Shown here piece after piece: positions 8,183 through 16,531 of a stretch of DNA of 64,000 bases. Numbering within the stretch: the stretch's first letter is position 1; every line of letters begins with the position of its first letter. A program made the translations under genes and the position numbers. The DNA is from Curtobacterium sp. VKM Ac-2922 (GTDB lineage Bacteria > Actinomycetota > Actinomycetes > Actinomycetales > Microbacteriaceae): NCBI RefSeq assembly GCF_022815645.1, contig NZ_JALGRO010000003.1, positions 124,001-188,000 of the forward strand, given 5' to 3'. The notes beneath the pieces were generated by a model, which saw only the letters and a list, made by a program, of their open reading frames with translations, had not been told where the DNA came from and did not search any database.

Positions 8183-9510
8183 GCGGCGACTGCCTTCCGC
8201 TCGGACTTCGTGGAGCGCTTGCGACGGGCGCCGGGCTGCGGGATCCGGAAGATCGCACGGACCAGGGGCGGTGCAGCGATGAACAGGACGATCAGGGCCT
8301 GGATGACCCCGACGATGTCGATCGGGATGCCGTTGGCGGCCTGCATGGCGTAGCCGCCGTTCTTCAGCACGCCGAACAGGATGGCCGCCCAGAACACGCC
8401 CCACGGCTTCGAACGCCCGAGCAATGCCACCGTGATCGCGTCGAAACCGATGCCGGCATCGATGTTCGAGGTGAACCCGCTCGTGACCGCGCCCTGCACC
8501 TGGTAGGCGCCCGCGATGCCGACGAGCGCACCGGAGATGACCAGGACCCAGAAGGTCAGCGACGGCACGCTCATGCCGGCGACCCGTGCCGCACGCGGGT
8601 TCTCGCCGATCGTGCGGAACCGGAACCCGAGCGAGGACTTGTTGAGCAGCCACCACACGACGACGACCGCGATGATCGCCACGATGAAGCCGAGGTCGAC
8701 CCCGTACCGCGGGCCGAACAGCGCCGGCAGGACCGAGGTGTCCTTCATCGCGGGCGAGATCGGGTTCGGGCTGCCGCCGGCCTGCAGCAGCCCCGGGGTG
8801 CGCAGCATGTAGCTGACCAGGTACAGCGCGACGTAGTTCAGCATGATCGTCAGGACGACCTCGTTGGCGCCGGTGCGGGCCTTCAACAGTCCGACGATGC
8901 CACCCCAGACCGCACCACCGACGATGCCGGCGACGATCGTCAGCGGGATGTGGATCGCGGCGGGCAGGTCGAACGAGAAGCCGAACCAGCCGGCGGCTGC
9001 GGCCCCCATCAGGATCTGCCCCTGGCCGCCGATGTTGAACAGACCGGCGCGGAACGACACCGCGATGCCGAGCCCGGCGACGATGAGCGGCACGGCGTAG
9101 TCGATCGACCGGGTGATCGGCACGACCGCCTGGGCGAACGAGTCCGCGCCGAAGTTCACGACCGAGCCCTGGAACAGCGACGCGTACGAACCACCCACGG
9201 CGGTGCCGATCGCACGCAGCGTGTCACCGGGCCGGGCGAAGAAGTACCCGGCGGCCTGCTGCACGCCCTGGTCGGTGATCGCGATGAGGATGCCGCACGC
9301 GACCAGGGCCAGCACGACGGCCAGGATCGTGACGAGCACGGAACCGTTCACGATGCCGTGCACTGCGGCCTGCCAGCGTTCGGCGCCGGAACGGTCCGCG
9401 GCACGGCGCTCGGTGTCGGCCGCGGAGTCCGTCATCAGGTGCGGAGTGCTCTCAACGTCCTGCAGACGGTCGTCGGTCACCGGGGTGTTGTCTGGCGTGG
9501 GGGTGCTCAC
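8179..9510 (-). CDS. Nucleoside ABC transporter permease 1 (NupP/YufP type)
   Basis: 443-aa membrane permease of the same BPD_transp_2 family. It has a polar N-terminal tail of about 50 residues, then multiple hydrophobic segments, with the family motif SFRAGLFNIGGQGQILMGA in the first third. It forms the membrane channel with the other permease. It starts with GTG in a GTGA overlap with the ATPase stop (9507-9510) and ends with a GTGA overlap with the next gene, so the operon is tightly coupled. The C-terminal tail is rich in Lys and Arg. Confidence 0.93.
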   Translation of the reverse strand: MSTPTPDNTPVTDDRLQDVESTPHLMTDSAADTERRAADRSGAERWQAAVHGIVNGSVLVTILAVVLALVACGILIAITDQGVQQAAGYFFARPGDTLRAIGTAVGGSYASLFQGSVVNFGADSFAQAVVPITRSIDYAVPLIVAGLGIAVSFRAGLFNIGGQGQILMGAAAAGWFGFSFDLPAAIHIPLTIVAGIVGGAVWGGIVGLLKARTGANEVVLTIMLNYVALYLVSYMLRTPGLLQAGGSPNPISPAMKDTSVLPALFGPRYGVDLGFIVAIIAVVVVWWLLNKSSLGFRFRTIGENPRAARVAGMSVPSLTFWVLVISGALVGIAGAYQVQGAVTSGFTSNIDAGIGFDAITVALLGRSKPWGVFWAAILFGVLKNGGYAMQAANGIPIDIVGVIQALIVLFIAAPPLVRAIFRIPQPGARRKRSTKSERKAVAA

Positions 9511-11027
9511 GCTGCCAGCTCCGTTCCTTCTGGTAGCTCGCCGGCCATCATGAGACCGAGGACGTCGCGGGGGGTGTCCGCGGGGACGATGCCGATGACC
9601 GCGCCGCGGTACATCACGGCGATCCGGTCGGCGAGCGCGACGACCTCGTCGAGCTCGGTGGAGACGACGATCACGGGGACACCGGCGTCGCGGGTGGCGA
9701 CGATGCGCTTGTGCACGAACTCGATGGACCCGACATCGATGCCGCGCGTGGGCTGGGCGGCGACGAACAGGCGGAGTTCGCGGCTGAGCTCGCGGGCCAG
9801 CACGATCTTCTGCTGGTTGCCGCCGGACAGCCGACCGGCCGCCGTCGTACGTCCGGGGGTGCGGATGTCGAACTCGGCGATCTTGTCGTCGGCGAAGGCG
9901 TCACGCTCGGCGGCGCGGATGGTGCCGGCGCGGACGAACTCGGCGTGGTCGGCCCGGTCGAGCATCAGGTTCTCGGCGATGGTGAACTCGCCGACCAGCC
10001 CGTCTTCCTTCCGGTCCTCGGGCACGAACCCGACGCCGGCGTCGAGCACCTGCTTGACGCTGCGGCCGGTGAGCTCCTTGCCGTCGAGCGTGACGCGGCC
10101 GGCGCGGACGGGCTCGAGCCCGATGATCGCCTCGGTCAGCTCGGTCTGGCCGTTGCCCTGCACGCCGGCGATCGCCAGCACCTCGCCCCGGCGCACGGTG
10201 AACGAGACGTCGTCGACGAGCACGATGCCGTTCGGATCGGTGACGGTGAGCCCCTCGACGACCAGGGCGTCCTCGCCACCGGTCGACGGCGCCTTCTCGA
10301 CGACGAGCGACACCGCGCGACCGACCATCAGGGCCGCGAGCTCGTTGTTGGTCGCGGTGGGCGATGCCTCGCCGACGACCTTGCCGAGCCGGATCACCGT
10401 GATGCGGTCGGCGACCTCGCGGACCTCACGGAGCTTGTGGGTGATGAAGACGATCGCGGTGCCGGCCTCGCGCAGCTGGCGCATGATGCCCATCAGCTCG
10501 TCGGTCTCCTGCGGTGTGAGCACGGCCGTGGGCTCGTCGAACACCAGGACGGAGGCGTCGCGGGACAGGGCCTTGATGATCTCCACGCGCTGCTGCACGC
10601 CGACGGGCAGGTCCTCGACACGGGCGTCGGGATCGACGTCGAAGCCGAACCGGTCGGAGATCTCGCGGACACGTCGACGGGCGCCGGCCAGGTTCAGGCG
10701 GCCACCGAACGACGTCTCCTCTTGTCCCAGCATGACGTTCTCGGCGACGGTGAACACCGGCACGAGCATGAAGTGCTGGTGCACCATGCCGATGCCGGCA
10801 CGCATCGCGTCGCCGGGGCCGTCGAAGTCCTGGACGACGTCGTCCAGCAGGATCTCGCCCTCTTCGGCCTGGTACATGCCGTACAGCACGTTCATCAGCG
10901 TCGACTTGCCGGCGCCGTTCTCGCCGAGCAGGCAGTGCACCTCGCCGGGTTCGACGGTGAGGGAGATGTGGTCGTTCGCGACCAGCGGGCCGAACCGCTT
11001 GGTGATGCCGCGGAGTTCGAGCTTCAT
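9507..11027 (-). CDS. Nucleoside ABC transporter ATP-binding protein, two ABC domains (NupO/YufO type)
   Basis: 506-aa protein carrying two ABC cassettes in tandem. The first has Walker A GENGAGKST near residue 37 and signature LPVGVQQRVEI; the second has a degenerate P-loop GVQGNGQTE and signature LSGGNQQKIVLAREL, as in sugar and nucleoside importers of the CUT2/BMP class. It energises uptake together with the two permeases and the binding lipoprotein. Start is the ATG at 11027, preceded by a purine-rich stretch AGAGAAGAAGAA. Confidence 0.95.
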   Translation of the reverse strand: MKLELRGITKRFGPLVANDHISLTVEPGEVHCLLGENGAGKSTLMNVLYGMYQAEEGEILLDDVVQDFDGPGDAMRAGIGMVHQHFMLVPVFTVAENVMLGQEETSFGGRLNLAGARRRVREISDRFGFDVDPDARVEDLPVGVQQRVEIIKALSRDASVLVFDEPTAVLTPQETDELMGIMRQLREAGTAIVFITHKLREVREVADRITVIRLGKVVGEASPTATNNELAALMVGRAVSLVVEKAPSTGGEDALVVEGLTVTDPNGIVLVDDVSFTVRRGEVLAIAGVQGNGQTELTEAIIGLEPVRAGRVTLDGKELTGRSVKQVLDAGVGFVPEDRKEDGLVGEFTIAENLMLDRADHAEFVRAGTIRAAERDAFADDKIAEFDIRTPGRTTAAGRLSGGNQQKIVLARELSRELRLFVAAQPTRGIDVGSIEFVHKRIVATRDAGVPVIVVSTELDEVVALADRIAVMYRGAVIGIVPADTPRDVLGLMMAGELPEGTELAA

Positions 11028-11059
11028 GGGGCGGGTTCTTCTTCTCTCGAGCGCACGGT

Positions 11060-11093
11060 GATGCGGGCGGAGGATCGCTCCCCCGCCCGCATC
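11060..11093 (-). terminator. Intercistronic hairpin between binding protein and ATPase genes
   Basis: Arms 11060-11070 (GATGCGGGCGG) and 11083-11093 are complementary over 11 bp. It lies directly after the lipoprotein stop codon and before the ATPase gene. Such a hairpin usually gives partial termination or 3' end protection, so that the binding protein is made in excess over the transporter. No U-tract is present. Confidence 0.65.
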
Positions 11094-11100
11094 GATGGTG

Positions 11101-12174
11101 TTACTTGACGGTTGCCTTGGTCTTGACCGCGATCGAGCCGTCGATGATGCCGGACTTGATCGTGTCGAGCTCCTTCGACAGACCCGAGTCGACCTTGGAC
11201 TCGTAGTCGTGGAACGGGGCGATGCCGACGCCTTCGTTCTTCAGCGTGCCGACGTAGGGGGTCTTCGAGAAGTCGCCCTTGGCGGCCTGCTCGACGACGT
11301 CCTTGGTCGCCGGGCGCATGCCCTTCTCGACCGAGGTCAGCGCGATGTCCTTGTAGCGGGGGTCGGCCTCGTACAGGTCGCTGTCCGCGCCGATCAGCAC
11401 GGAACCGTTGTTCGCGTCCTTGATCGCTTCTGCTGCGGACTGGTAGATCGGACCACCCACGGGCAGGATCACGTCGGCACCCTGGTCGATGAGCGTCTGC
11501 GCGACCGACTTGGCCTGCGTGCCCGCCTCGAAGCCGCCCGTGAACGAGCCCTTCTGGCTGTCGACGTCCCAGCCGACGACCTTGACGTCCTTCTTCTTCT
11601 GGTCGTTGTAGTACTTCACGCCGTCCGCGAAGCCGTCCATGAAGATCGTGACGGTCGGGATCTGCATGCCGCCGAACGTGCCGACGACGCCGCTCTTGGA
11701 GTACGACGCGGCCGCGTAGCCGGCCAGGAACGCCGCCTGCGAGGTGTCGAACGTGATCGGCTTGACGTTCTTGGCGTCGATCGAGTTGTCGTCGATGATC
11801 GCGAAGTCGGTGTCGGGGTTCGCCGCAGCCTGCTTCTTCGTGGCGTCAGCGAGGTTGAAGCCGACCGTGACGATGAGCTTGCAGTTCTGGTTGACGAGCT
11901 GCTCGATGTTCGAGTCGTAGACCGTGGAGTCCTTGGACTCGGCCGACTTGTACGTCGCGCCGAGCTCCTTGGCGGCGTCCTGCAGGCCCTCGTAGCCGAG
12001 CTGGTTGAACGACTTGTCGTCGAACCCGCCGGAGTCCGACACCATGCACGGACGGAAGCTGGTGGTCTTCGCCGACGAGGTGTCGGAGGGAGCGGCGGAG
12101 CAGCCGGCGAGGACGGCGACGGTGCCGACGAGTGCGAGGCCGCTGAGTGCGATCTGACGGGTGCGGGATGACAC
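11101..12174 (-). CDS. BMP-family nucleoside-binding lipoprotein (PnrA/NupN type)
   Basis: 357-aa solute-binding protein. The N-terminus is a lipoprotein signal with lipobox LAGC (Cys25), then the PnrA/BMP domain starting FRPCMVSDSGGFDDKSFNQ; the DSGG.DDKSFN motif is the purine nucleoside-binding signature of the family. It would be anchored to the outer face of the membrane and deliver nucleosides to the adjacent ABC transporter. The GTG start at 12174 has GGAGGA about 11 nt upstream. First gene of the transport operon. Confidence 0.95.
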   Translation of the reverse strand: MSSRTRQIALSGLALVGTVAVLAGCSAAPSDTSSAKTTSFRPCMVSDSGGFDDKSFNQLGYEGLQDAAKELGATYKSAESKDSTVYDSNIEQLVNQNCKLIVTVGFNLADATKKQAAANPDTDFAIIDDNSIDAKNVKPITFDTSQAAFLAGYAAASYSKSGVVGTFGGMQIPTVTIFMDGFADGVKYYNDQKKKDVKVVGWDVDSQKGSFTGGFEAGTQAKSVAQTLIDQGADVILPVGGPIYQSAAEAIKDANNGSVLIGADSDLYEADPRYKDIALTSVEKGMRPATKDVVEQAAKGDFSKTPYVGTLKNEGVGIAPFHDYESKVDSGLSKELDTIKSGIIDGSIAVKTKATVK

Positions 12175-12228
12175 GGGTGGGTTCCTCCGGGGAGTTCGGC
12201 CCGGTCACTGCACCGGGCGATCGTGGCG

Positions 12229-12258
12229 ACAGTACACGACCGCCCGGCCGGTACAGAA
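12229..12258 (-). promoter_or_regulatory. Putative promoter of the nucleoside operon
   Basis: On the minus strand TTCTGT (12253-12258) and TACTGT (12229-12234) are separated by 18 bp, giving a leader of about 45 nt that contains the GGAGGA of the lipoprotein gene. Match to the -35 consensus is partial. Confidence 0.45.
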
Positions 12259-12283
12259 CGCCCCGGAGGGCCCCTGTGGATCG

Positions 12284-12321
12284 GTTACGGGATCGGGACC
12301 GCGCCGAAACGCGCCCGTAAC
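12284..12321. promoter_or_regulatory. Inverted repeat GTTACGGG-N22-CCCGTAAC upstream of nucleoside operon
   Basis: Perfect 8-bp arms at 12284-12291 and 12314-12321. It sits about 25 bp upstream of the putative -35 of the nucleoside operon and could be a regulator-binding site. No regulator gene is adjacent. Confidence 0.4.
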
Positions 12322-12416
12322 GCGGGGCCCGCTGGGGCCGCCGTGTTTCCGCCTTTCGTGATGGAGCGCTACAGGACCGGCGTGCGTCTGTCTGTCGTTG
12401 GGGGAACGAGCACACG

Positions 12417-12986
12417 TCACCCCAGATCGGCGTCGTCCGCGGTGTCGTCGTCGATCCGGTCAGCGTCGCCCGGGAAGCACAGCGACACCGCCTGCACGGT
12501 GGAGTTCCCCGAGTACGCGTACACACTGATCGCCGCGATCTTCCCCCCACCACGGCCGAACACCGCAGGACCGTCGCTGGAGTCCCGCTGCACGATGCTC
12601 ATCCCCTGCGCACGCCAGTGCTCCGACATCCGCGCAGCATCCTCCGCCGGACTTCCCGTGATCGTGCTCCCCGTCAGGTAGCGCCAGTGAGCGCCCCGCT
12701 CACCGCTGGGCAACACACAGTGCTCCGCGTAATCGGGTCCAGTTCGAGGACGCCACTCACCCCCGAGACGCGCTGTCGCGTCATCCACCGCGTCGATCGT
12801 CTGCTGCTTCGCGGTCCCAGCATCCACGGTCGCGGAAGCGTGTGGTTGCGGCTGCGCAGGTCCGCGAGCGCAACTCGTCGCCGCGAGACCGACGAGGACC
12901 ACGGAGAGAAGGCTGAACGCCGCCCGGTCAGTTCCGCGCTGCCAGGTCGCCGACTTCAGCGTGGACGCCCTCAGCGGACGCGTCAC
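12417..12986 (-). CDS. Paralogous lipoprotein 4 of hydrolase-associated array
   Basis: 189-aa protein, last of four tandem paralogs. It has a basic N-terminus, a hydrophobic segment and a lipobox-like AATSC, then a domain shared with its neighbours: RLGGEWRPRTGPDYAEHC, GAHWRYLTG, GPAVFGRGGG and SLCFPGDADR. Two cysteines beyond the lipidation site (in AEHC and SLCF) are conserved in all four copies and may form a disulfide. I chose the GTG at 12986, which overlaps the upstream stop (GTGA, 12983-12986). It is the most diverged copy and has an acidic C-terminal tail. No function known to me; see the array hypothesis. Confidence 0.82.
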   Translation of the reverse strand: MTRPLRASTLKSATWQRGTDRAAFSLLSVVLVGLAATSCARGPAQPQPHASATVDAGTAKQQTIDAVDDATARLGGEWRPRTGPDYAEHCVLPSGERGAHWRYLTGSTITGSPAEDAARMSEHWRAQGMSIVQRDSSDGPAVFGRGGGKIAAISVYAYSGNSTVQAVSLCFPGDADRIDDDTADDADLG

Positions 12987-13477
12987 AGGCGGTCGGCGTC
13001 GCCGCGGAAACACAGCGAGACGGCCTGCACGGTGTAGTTGCCGGGGAACGCATAGAGACTGATCGAGTCCACGGAATCTCCCCCTCGGCCGACGATCGCC
13101 GGCCCGTCCGGATCAGCCCACCGTTCGACGGTCATCCCCTGCGACTTCCAGAGGTGACGCGTCGCCGCAGCGTCTGGTTCCGGGTCTCCGCCGTCGGCTC
13201 TGCCGGTGAGGTACACCCAGTTCGCGCCCTCGTCACCGGTCTCGAGCTCGCAGCTCTCTGCGTAGTCGGGCCCGGTCCGTGGCGTCCACGTGCCTCCGAG
13301 CCGTCCCGTGACTGTGTCGACGGCATCGATCATCTTCTGCTTCGCGGTTTCAGCGGTGACCGCGGGGCCCCTGTGTTCTGGCGGATTGGCAGAGCAACCG
13401 GCGAGCACGGGCACCGCGGCGAGCACCATCATCGTGCTGGCCCTCGTTCGTAGGACGGTCGTGGTTGCGACGATCAT
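12983..13477 (-). CDS. Paralogous lipoprotein 3 of hydrolase-associated array
   Basis: 164-aa lipoprotein with lipobox VLAGC and the array domain (RLGGTWTPRTGPDYAESC, WADPDGPAIVGRGG, SLCFRGDADRL). The ATG at 13477 is chosen because GAGAGGAGAG lies just upstream; the longer frame would overlap the previous gene. It lies ten bases after the previous stop. Its last 168 bp (12986-13153) are nearly identical to the end of the next copy (13491-13658): I count nine mismatches and no gaps. This points to recent duplication or gene conversion. Predicted to be anchored outside the membrane. Confidence 0.85.
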   Translation of the reverse strand: MIVATTTVLRTRASTMMVLAAVPVLAGCSANPPEHRGPAVTAETAKQKMIDAVDTVTGRLGGTWTPRTGPDYAESCELETGDEGANWVYLTGRADGGDPEPDAAATRHLWKSQGMTVERWADPDGPAIVGRGGDSVDSISLYAFPGNYTVQAVSLCFRGDADRL

Positions 13478-13487
13478 CGCTCTCCTC

Positions 13488-14027
13488 TCACAGGCGGTCG
13501 GCGTCGCCGCGGAAACACAGCGAGACGGCCTGCACGGTGTAGTTGCGGGGGGACGCATAGAGACTGATCGACTCCACGGAATCTCGCCGTCGACCGACGA
13601 TCCCCGGCCCGTCTGGATCAGCCCAACGTTCGACGGTCATCCCCTGCGACTTCCAGAGCGCGGTCGTCGCCGCGGCGTCTGGCTCCGGGTCGCCGCCTTC
13701 CGCATTGGCGACGAGATTGACCCAGTGCGCACCGGACTCGCCGTTTGGCAGCTGACAGATCTGGGTGTAACCAGGTCCAGAACGAGTCGTCCAGACACCG
13801 CCGAGACGCTCGGTCACCGCGCTGACCGTGTCGATCACCTTCTGCTTCGCTGACGCAGCGTTGGTCGGCGAAGTGCCTTCTGGTTGCGGCTGCGCGGTCC
13901 TTCCTGCACACGCAGCTGTCGAAACTCCGCAGGCGATCACCGCGATCAGGCCCACCGTCGTGCGGCAGATCCTTTTCCGCAAGCTCGTCGCCTTCCGTCT
14001 GGAGAACCGTGTTCGGCGCTGCGTCAC
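13488..14027 (-). CDS. Paralogous lipoprotein 2 of hydrolase-associated array
   Basis: 179-aa member of the array with an Arg-rich N-terminus, one hydrophobic segment and an STAAC lipobox-like site, followed by the shared domain (RLGGVWTTRSGPGYTQIC, WADPDGPGIVGRRRDS, SLCFRGDADRL). The GTG start at 14027 overlaps the upstream stop (GTGA). A few changes at otherwise conserved places (GRRRDS for GRGGDS, ASPRNY for AFPGNY) may reflect relaxed selection or specificity change. Function unknown. Confidence 0.83.
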   Translation of the reverse strand: MTQRRTRFSRRKATSLRKRICRTTVGLIAVIACGVSTAACAGRTAQPQPEGTSPTNAASAKQKVIDTVSAVTERLGGVWTTRSGPGYTQICQLPNGESGAHWVNLVANAEGGDPEPDAAATTALWKSQGMTVERWADPDGPGIVGRRRDSVESISLYASPRNYTVQAVSLCFRGDADRL

Positions 14028-14521
14028 AATCGGTCAGCGTCGCCGGGGAAACACAACGAAATTGCTTCAACGGTGTAGTTACCAGGGAAGGCGTAGAGGT
14101 TGATCGAGTCCACCGACCCCCCGCCCCGACCGACGATCACCGGGCCGTCCGGGTCGGCCCACCGTTCGACGGCCATCCCCTGGGACCTCCAGAGCTTCTT
14201 CGTCGCCGCAGCGTCAGGCTCCGGGTCTCCCCCGTCTGCGCTGCCGGTGAGGTAGACCCAGTGGGCTCCCTTTTGACCGTTCGACAGCTGACAGCTCTCC
14301 GGCGCATCAGGCCCAGTTCGCGGCTTCCACTGGCCGCCAAGTCGGCCAATCACGTCATTGACTGCATCGATCATCTTCTGCTTCGCGACATCTGGATCCA
14401 TCGACGGCTTCCCCTCTTCCACGTGCTGGGCGGTGCATCCGACGAGCACAGAGGCCACCATCACGATCGCCGATGTGATTGTCACGACACGACGTCGGGA
14501 CCGGATATTCGAAACGTTCAT
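14024..14521 (-). CDS. Paralogous lipoprotein 1 of hydrolase-associated array
   Basis: 165-aa lipoprotein with a clear signal peptide and lipobox VLVGC, then the array domain (RLGGQWKPRTGPDAPESC, GAHWVYLTGSADGGDPEPD, WADPDGPVIVGRGGG, SLCFPGDADRL). ATG at 14521 is preceded by AAAGGAGAACG. It is the first of the four copies and lies 25 bases after the hydrolase stop. Local base composition between about 13.9 and 14.5 kb looks less GC-rich than the surrounding genes, a possible hint of horizontal origin. Confidence 0.86.
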   Translation of the reverse strand: MNVSNIRSRRRVVTITSAIVMVASVLVGCTAQHVEEGKPSMDPDVAKQKMIDAVNDVIGRLGGQWKPRTGPDAPESCQLSNGQKGAHWVYLTGSADGGDPEPDAAATKKLWRSQGMAVERWADPDGPVIVGRGGGSVDSINLYAFPGNYTVEAISLCFPGDADRL

Positions 14522-14546
14522 CGTTCTCCTTTGTCACGGCGCACGA

Positions 14547-16469
14547 TCATCGAGGTTCCGCCGGAGAGAGTTCCGTATCCCGACCAGTGGTGGCAAGCCC
14601 CACGTTGTGCACCGACTCTGTGCCACGGTCTAGGTAGCCCTGCCCATCGCCGTTGAGCGGATCGTGGTGGAGGACGGGCTTCAATCGCTCTCCACCGGCC
14701 GTCGTCGTTCCGTCGGAACCGAACACGGTCGCGCCGAACGACGGCGCCGTGGGATCGACCTTGTGAGCGACACTGTGGTCGCGTCCAAAAGACGCCCACT
14801 CATCACCCTGTCCGACGTGTCCCAGCGGGGCGTCTTTCGCTTGTGATGCGTACACGTGTCCAGCGTGAAGGTCGTCAGCCGTCTTGATGTTGTCCGGCAA
14901 GCCAGCCGAACCAAGCGCGACGAACCGGTCGACACTCACGTCGTCCTCGGCGAGCGCAACAGCCGCGGTCGTCGTGCCGTAGGAGTGCGCGACGATGTTC
15001 GTCTCCGGTGTGTGTCCGGGGCGGACGGATGCCAATCCCCTGATCGATGCCGCGAGCTGAGCACCACCCTTCGTTGCCTTGCTCATGAACAAGACCTCGG
15101 ATGGTGTTGGGGCGTCGTACCCGATCCAAGCGACAACGGCACGGTCAGGAGCGTTGCCACGTCGGTTCTGTTGGTCGTAGATGTTCTGCGCCGCCGTCGT
15201 CCACGAGCTCATGTCAGCGGTCGTCGTGTTCATCCCCGGCACCGCCCAGGTGACCGAGTCGGCGGTGTCCAGGTCACCGATCGACACGGCCGCCAGCGGA
15301 GGCTCGTCATCGGTGAGCGAGATGAGGTACCGAGGGCCGTCAAACCGCTTCTCGTTGAGGGTCGCGTTGATGTTCCGCAACGACCGCAGGTCCGATCGGA
15401 GCGTCGTCAGCTGCTGCGCGAGCACTCGGGATCCGTCGCCCGCCGACGCCACCATCGACTGCAGCCGATCGATCTCGAGCTCGACGTCGGCCATCCGCTG
15501 GTTCAGCACCACGACGTTGGCAGCGCTCTTGGCCCAGTACGGGATGCCCTCGAGGTTGCCGAGCTCGGAGAGCACCGACGTCGGGAGCGCGCGCAAGGCA
15601 GACACGTCGGCCTTGGTCAGGCCGAGCGCAGCCCACTTCGCTGCGACCGCTGCGGGTGTGAGTCCCGCGGCCAGCAGCCCCTGGACAGCCGGAGCAGCCC
15701 GCCCGACCGCGGCGATGTCGAGCACGGCATCGGACAGTGCACCGTTGCCGCCGGCGTCCTCGAACGCCTGGGCGACCTTCGTGATCCACGAGCGGGCCTC
15801 GTCGTTCTCGTGGACGTACCGGTCGAATCCGGCCGGCATGCTCCCCCGGTCGACCTGCACCCAGGCGCACGAGGACCGGAACCTCGACCAGGCAGCTCGG
15901 ACCCGTGTGGCCTCGCCCGACGCTGCCGTGTCGAGCCCCGAGGTCGCGGACACGAAGCCGCGCAACGCCGCCGGGTCCGCCGAGCTCCTGCCACCGCGCG
16001 CCCCGGTGCCGTACCGGGACCGTTCGCGACCACGGAACTCAGCATCGACGACCGGGCGTGGCAGCGGTTCGCTGGAGGGCTCCGGGTCGGTCAGCGCGTC
16101 CCACACCGACACCGCTGCCCCGGAGAAGGGGCCGGCCAGCGCGTGGACGCCCGCCGCGCGGCGCGCGGATTCTCGGTCCTGCCACGCCGCGCGCGAACGC
16201 ACCCGGTCACGTTCGTGCTCGGCCACGAGGATGCTGCGGTCGACCGCGGACGCCAGGTCGGTCAGCACGCCGACCAGCCGACCGCGGTCCTCGGCTTCGA
16301 CGACCGCGGCGTCGCGGAAGCGGTCTGCGTACGAACCGTCGAAGTCCGTCAGCGCCGACGTGACGGCCGACGACCGGGCTCCGCCCTGCCCACGGAGCGT
16401 CCGGGCCGCCGCTCGCGCAGCCGTCGCCAGTGCCCTCGCGCTGTCAGCGTCGAACTCGATGTCCGCCAT
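14547..16469 (-). CDS. Large alpha/beta hydrolase, DUF1023 type, with helical N-terminal region
   Basis: 640-aa protein. Residues 1-110 are predicted helical and resemble the WXG100/ESX-substrate style of N-terminus, though no WXG motif is seen. Residues about 320-375 form a probable coiled coil. Residues about 395-600 form an alpha/beta-hydrolase domain of the DUF1023 type: VTWAVPGMNT, VVAWIGYDAP, the nucleophile elbow NIVAHSYGT (Ser496), VALGSAGLP and a C-terminal His-Asp rich end including HHDP. No Sec signal peptide. It is the first gene of an operon with four lipoproteins. Likely an esterase or lipase-like enzyme; substrate unknown. A secreted toxin with lipoprotein immunity factors is my hypothesis, not demonstrated. 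Confidence 0.82.
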   Translation of the reverse strand: MADIEFDADSARALATAARAAARTLRGQGGARSSAVTSALTDFDGSYADRFRDAAVVEAEDRGRLVGVLTDLASAVDRSILVAEHERDRVRSRAAWQDRESARRAAGVHALAGPFSGAAVSVWDALTDPEPSSEPLPRPVVDAEFRGRERSRYGTGARGGRSSADPAALRGFVSATSGLDTAASGEATRVRAAWSRFRSSCAWVQVDRGSMPAGFDRYVHENDEARSWITKVAQAFEDAGGNGALSDAVLDIAAVGRAAPAVQGLLAAGLTPAAVAAKWAALGLTKADVSALRALPTSVLSELGNLEGIPYWAKSAANVVVLNQRMADVELEIDRLQSMVASAGDGSRVLAQQLTTLRSDLRSLRNINATLNEKRFDGPRYLISLTDDEPPLAAVSIGDLDTADSVTWAVPGMNTTTADMSSWTTAAQNIYDQQNRRGNAPDRAVVAWIGYDAPTPSEVLFMSKATKGGAQLAASIRGLASVRPGHTPETNIVAHSYGTTTAAVALAEDDVSVDRFVALGSAGLPDNIKTADDLHAGHVYASQAKDAPLGHVGQGDEWASFGRDHSVAHKVDPTAPSFGATVFGSDGTTTAGGERLKPVLHHDPLNGDGQGYLDRGTESVHNVGLATTGRDTELSPAEPR

Positions 16470-16499
16470 GGTGGTCCCCCCGCCTCGATCCCCCGATCG

Positions 16500-16529
16500 A
16501 ACCTACATCTGGTACTTCAGCGTTCGCAA
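16500..16529 (-). promoter_or_regulatory. Putative promoter of hydrolase/lipoprotein operon
   Basis: Minus-strand TTGCGA (16524-16529) and TAGGTT (16500-16505) are 18 bp apart, leaving a leader of about 25 nt with a GGGGGGGA ribosome binding site before the ATG at 16469. It lies between the manC stop and the operon, so the operon likely has its own transcript. Confidence 0.45.
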
Positions 16530-16531
16530 CC

